The position numbers and the translations under genes are program-made. Below the pieces are notes generated by a model. It saw only the letters and a program-made list of their open reading frames with translations, searched no databases and had not been told where the DNA came from. This document shows, one piece after another, positions 62,538 through 64,000 of a DNA stretch of 64,000 nt. Source of the DNA: Pseudonocardia kujensis. GTDB taxonomy: Bacteria > Actinomycetota > Actinomycetes > Mycobacteriales > Pseudonocardiaceae. The stretch is taken from contig NZ_JAJSOK010000005.1 of the NCBI RefSeq assembly GCF_021283305.1, positions 141,705-205,704 on the forward strand. Reading direction: 5' to 3'. Each line of letters begins with the position of its first letter. Positions within the stretch are counted from its first letter, which is position 1.

Positions 62538-63235
62538 CTACTGGCCGCACGACCAACCGGGTGCTGGTGGCCGGGCGGTCGGTTCCGGCGCGGGGTTGAC
62601 CGCCGTGGCGGCGAGCAACTCACGCACAGCCACCACCTCCTCGTCGGACACCCCGTGCTCGGGGGCGTCGTGCAGCCGCAGCGTGACATCGGCGCCCATC
62701 CGGCGTAGCAGCTCAGCGGTCTCGCGCACCCGGCTAGGGGGCACCCACTCGTCGACCACGCTGCTGCTCAGCAGCACCGCGGTCCCCGGCAGGGTGCCCG
62801 TGGCGCTCTTGGCCTCCCCCTCCGGGCCGAGGTACCCCCCGGTCAGCAGGACAACCCCACGGTAGCCCCGCGGAGCGCGGACGAGGTGCTCGGCGAGCAG
62901 GCACGCCCCCTGTGAGAAGCCGATCAGAACGGTCAGATCGGGACCGAGGCCCGCTGCCGCGAGCTCGTGCAGCCGGGCGTCAATGGCCTCCAGGGCGTGG
63001 CCGAGCCAGGCTCGTTGGCCTCCGGCGGGTCCATGAACCTTCCGGGGTACCAGCCCTCGCCCGCCGCCGCAGGGAGCACGCAGTGCACGTCCGCCAACCC
63101 GATCCGGTCGGCGACCCCGACCATGAAGGTCGGGTCCTGTCCGCGGCCGTGGACCAGCAGGGCGGCCTGGGTGGCCTGCGTGGGCGCGGGCCCGCGGCGC
63201 ACCACCGGCGTCGCGAGATGGGGGTTGAGCGTCAT
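62538..63235 (-). pseudogene. Frameshifted carboxylesterase/phospholipase family hydrolase
   Basis: From ATG 63235 one frame gives QAALLVHGRGQDPTFMVGVAD and GWYPGRFMDPPEANEP. The next frame continues AWLGHALEAIDARLHELAAAG, GFSQGACLLAEHLVRAP with the GxSxG nucleophile, SSVVDEWVPPSRV with the acid and DAPEHGVSDEEV with the histidine. The two halves join if one base is added near 63,010, so the gene is a single esterase (about 230 aa) with a one-base deletion, or there is a sequencing error. It sits 35 nt downstream of the maleylacetate reductase gene. Confidence 0.75.
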
Positions 63236-63270
63236 CGGTTGTCGAGTCCTCACGAGGAGAGGTCGGGTGG

Positions 63271-64000
63271 TCATCGCTCGAGCCGGGCGGGCGGGGCACC
63301 ACACCACGCCGCGTCGAGCAGGGTGTGGACGCCCGCGGCGGTGACCTCGCGCGGGTTCGCGTAGGGCTCGGCGACGACGAGATCGACGATCCGGGGGATG
63401 TCTGCCTCGGCCATGCCGAGCTCGCGCAGGGAGCGCGGGATGCCAAGCTCGCCGGTCACCTCCCACAACGCCCGTGCCGGGTCGTCGACCCCGCCGAGGG
63501 CCCGCGACACCGCCGCCATGGCCTCGGTGGCTGCGGGGGCGTTGTAGGCGAGGGCATGCGGCAGGACCACGCTGTGGGTCTGCGCGTGCGGCAGGTCGAG
63601 CGCGCCCCCCAACGCGTGGCACAGCTTGTGGTGCAGGGACATGGTGGTCGCTCCGAGCACCGCGCCGCACAGCCAGGCGCCGTACTGGGCCGCCGACCGG
63701 GCGGGCAGGTCCTTGCCGTCGGTCACGACCGTGGGCAGGGCGCCCACCAACGCGCGCACCCCCTCCTCGGCCATCAGCGCGACGATCGGGGACCGGTCCG
63801 GCGCGTAAAGCCCCTCGACGGCGTGGGCGAGCGCGTTCAGGCCGCTCGCGGCGGAGATCTTCGGGGGCAGTGACAGTGTGAGCTCGGGGTCGTAGAGCAC
63901 GCTGCGCGGCAGCACCCGGAGGTCGCGACCGGTTCGTTTGCGGCCGTCTTCGGTCAGCCCCCAGACCGGGGTCATCTCCGAGCCCGCGAAGGTGGTGGGC
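63271..64000 (-). CDS. Maleylacetate reductase (iron-containing alcohol dehydrogenase family), 5' end outside window
   Basis: About 243 C-terminal residues; the gene continues past the right edge (the first visible residues PTTFAGSEMTPVWGLTE are internal). Family features are GLNALAHAVEGLYAPD, HHKLCHALGGALDLPHAQTHSVVLPHALAYN with the histidines that hold metal in related enzymes, and KRTGRDLRVLPRSVLYDP. Reduces maleylacetate to 3-oxoadipate with NAD(P)H at the end of hydroquinone or hydroxyquinol degradation. Followed by a carboxylesterase gene on the same strand. Confidence 0.88.
   Translation of the reverse strand, partial: PTTFAGSEMTPVWGLTEDGRKRTGRDLRVLPRSVLYDPELTLSLPPKISAASGLNALAHAVEGLYAPDRSPIVALMAEEGVRALVGALPTVVTDGKDLPARSAAQYGAWLCGAVLGATTMSLHHKLCHALGGALDLPHAQTHSVVLPHALAYNAPAATEAMAAVSRALGGVDDPARALWEVTGELGIPRSLRELGMAEADIPRIVDLVVAEPYANPREVTAAGVHTLLDAAWCGAPPARLER

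Overview
The window comes from a high-GC actinobacterium, most likely of the Pseudonocardia/Pseudonocardiaceae type. Support: strong G/C preference at third codon positions, frequent GTG starts, ATGA/GTGA stop-start overlaps, coenzyme F420 enzymes including an almost textbook F420-dependent glucose-6-phosphate dehydrogenase, a DUF3040 membrane protein and a kdpF gene. I saw no rRNA, tRNA, CRISPR array, phage or insertion sequence. The species assignment is inference.

Region 1 (1-19,943) is a catabolic island. A PucR-type regulator (5456-7012) sits between two mirrored modules. The minus-strand module reads HyuA-like hydrolase, DUF917 protein, then FAD, [2Fe-2S] and molybdopterin subunits of a xanthine-dehydrogenase-family hydroxylase. 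The plus-strand module reads DUF917, HyuA-like, then molybdopterin, FAD and [2Fe-2S] subunits. A DUF1028 hydrolase, a SnoaL-like protein, a luciferase-like oxidoreductase, fgd, an alpha/beta hydrolase and an M20 amidohydrolase follow. Together this looks like hydroxylation plus hydrolytic opening of an N-heterocycle with F420 chemistry. The substrate is unknown.

Region 2 (19,945-25,105) holds housekeeping and nitrogen genes: a TRIC-type channel, a MarR regulator, gdhA, a D-amino-acid dehydrogenase and a DUF3040 protein.

Region 3 (25,159-34,330) is a stress-type island of small genes: universal stress protein, GreA-like factor, an alpha/beta-hydrolase fold lacking its nucleophile, a STAS protein, a second PucR-type regulator, a broken universal-stress gene and a flavohemoprotein operon. 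Four copies of a dyad of the form TTGCCG-N5-CGGCAA lie in its intergenic spaces.

Region 4 (34,380-43,600) is a graveyard around a few intact genes. It carries remnants of an AraC regulator, a ferredoxin reductase, an acyl-CoA dehydrogenase, kdpA and possibly a zinc-type reductase. Intact are a P450/ferredoxin/reductase operon with its AraC regulator, kdpF and a Tat-type metallo-beta-lactamase-fold lipoprotein.

Region 5 (43,616-60,991) is a histidine-type catabolic locus: hutI, hutH, hutF, an M20 amidohydrolase that could replace HutG, a polar amino-acid ABC transporter and an RpiR regulator. They are interleaved with an amine oxidase, an SDR with an altered active site, a Baeyer-Villiger monooxygenase and two alpha/beta hydrolases. 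No urocanase gene is present. hutH and the transporter share a nearly identical promoter, and related GCATA/ATACA motifs lie before rpiR and the monooxygenase.

Region 6 (61,223-64,000) carries an FMN split-barrel protein, a pseudogene with its terminator still in place, a frameshifted carboxylesterase and the start-truncated end of a maleylacetate reductase gene that runs off the window.
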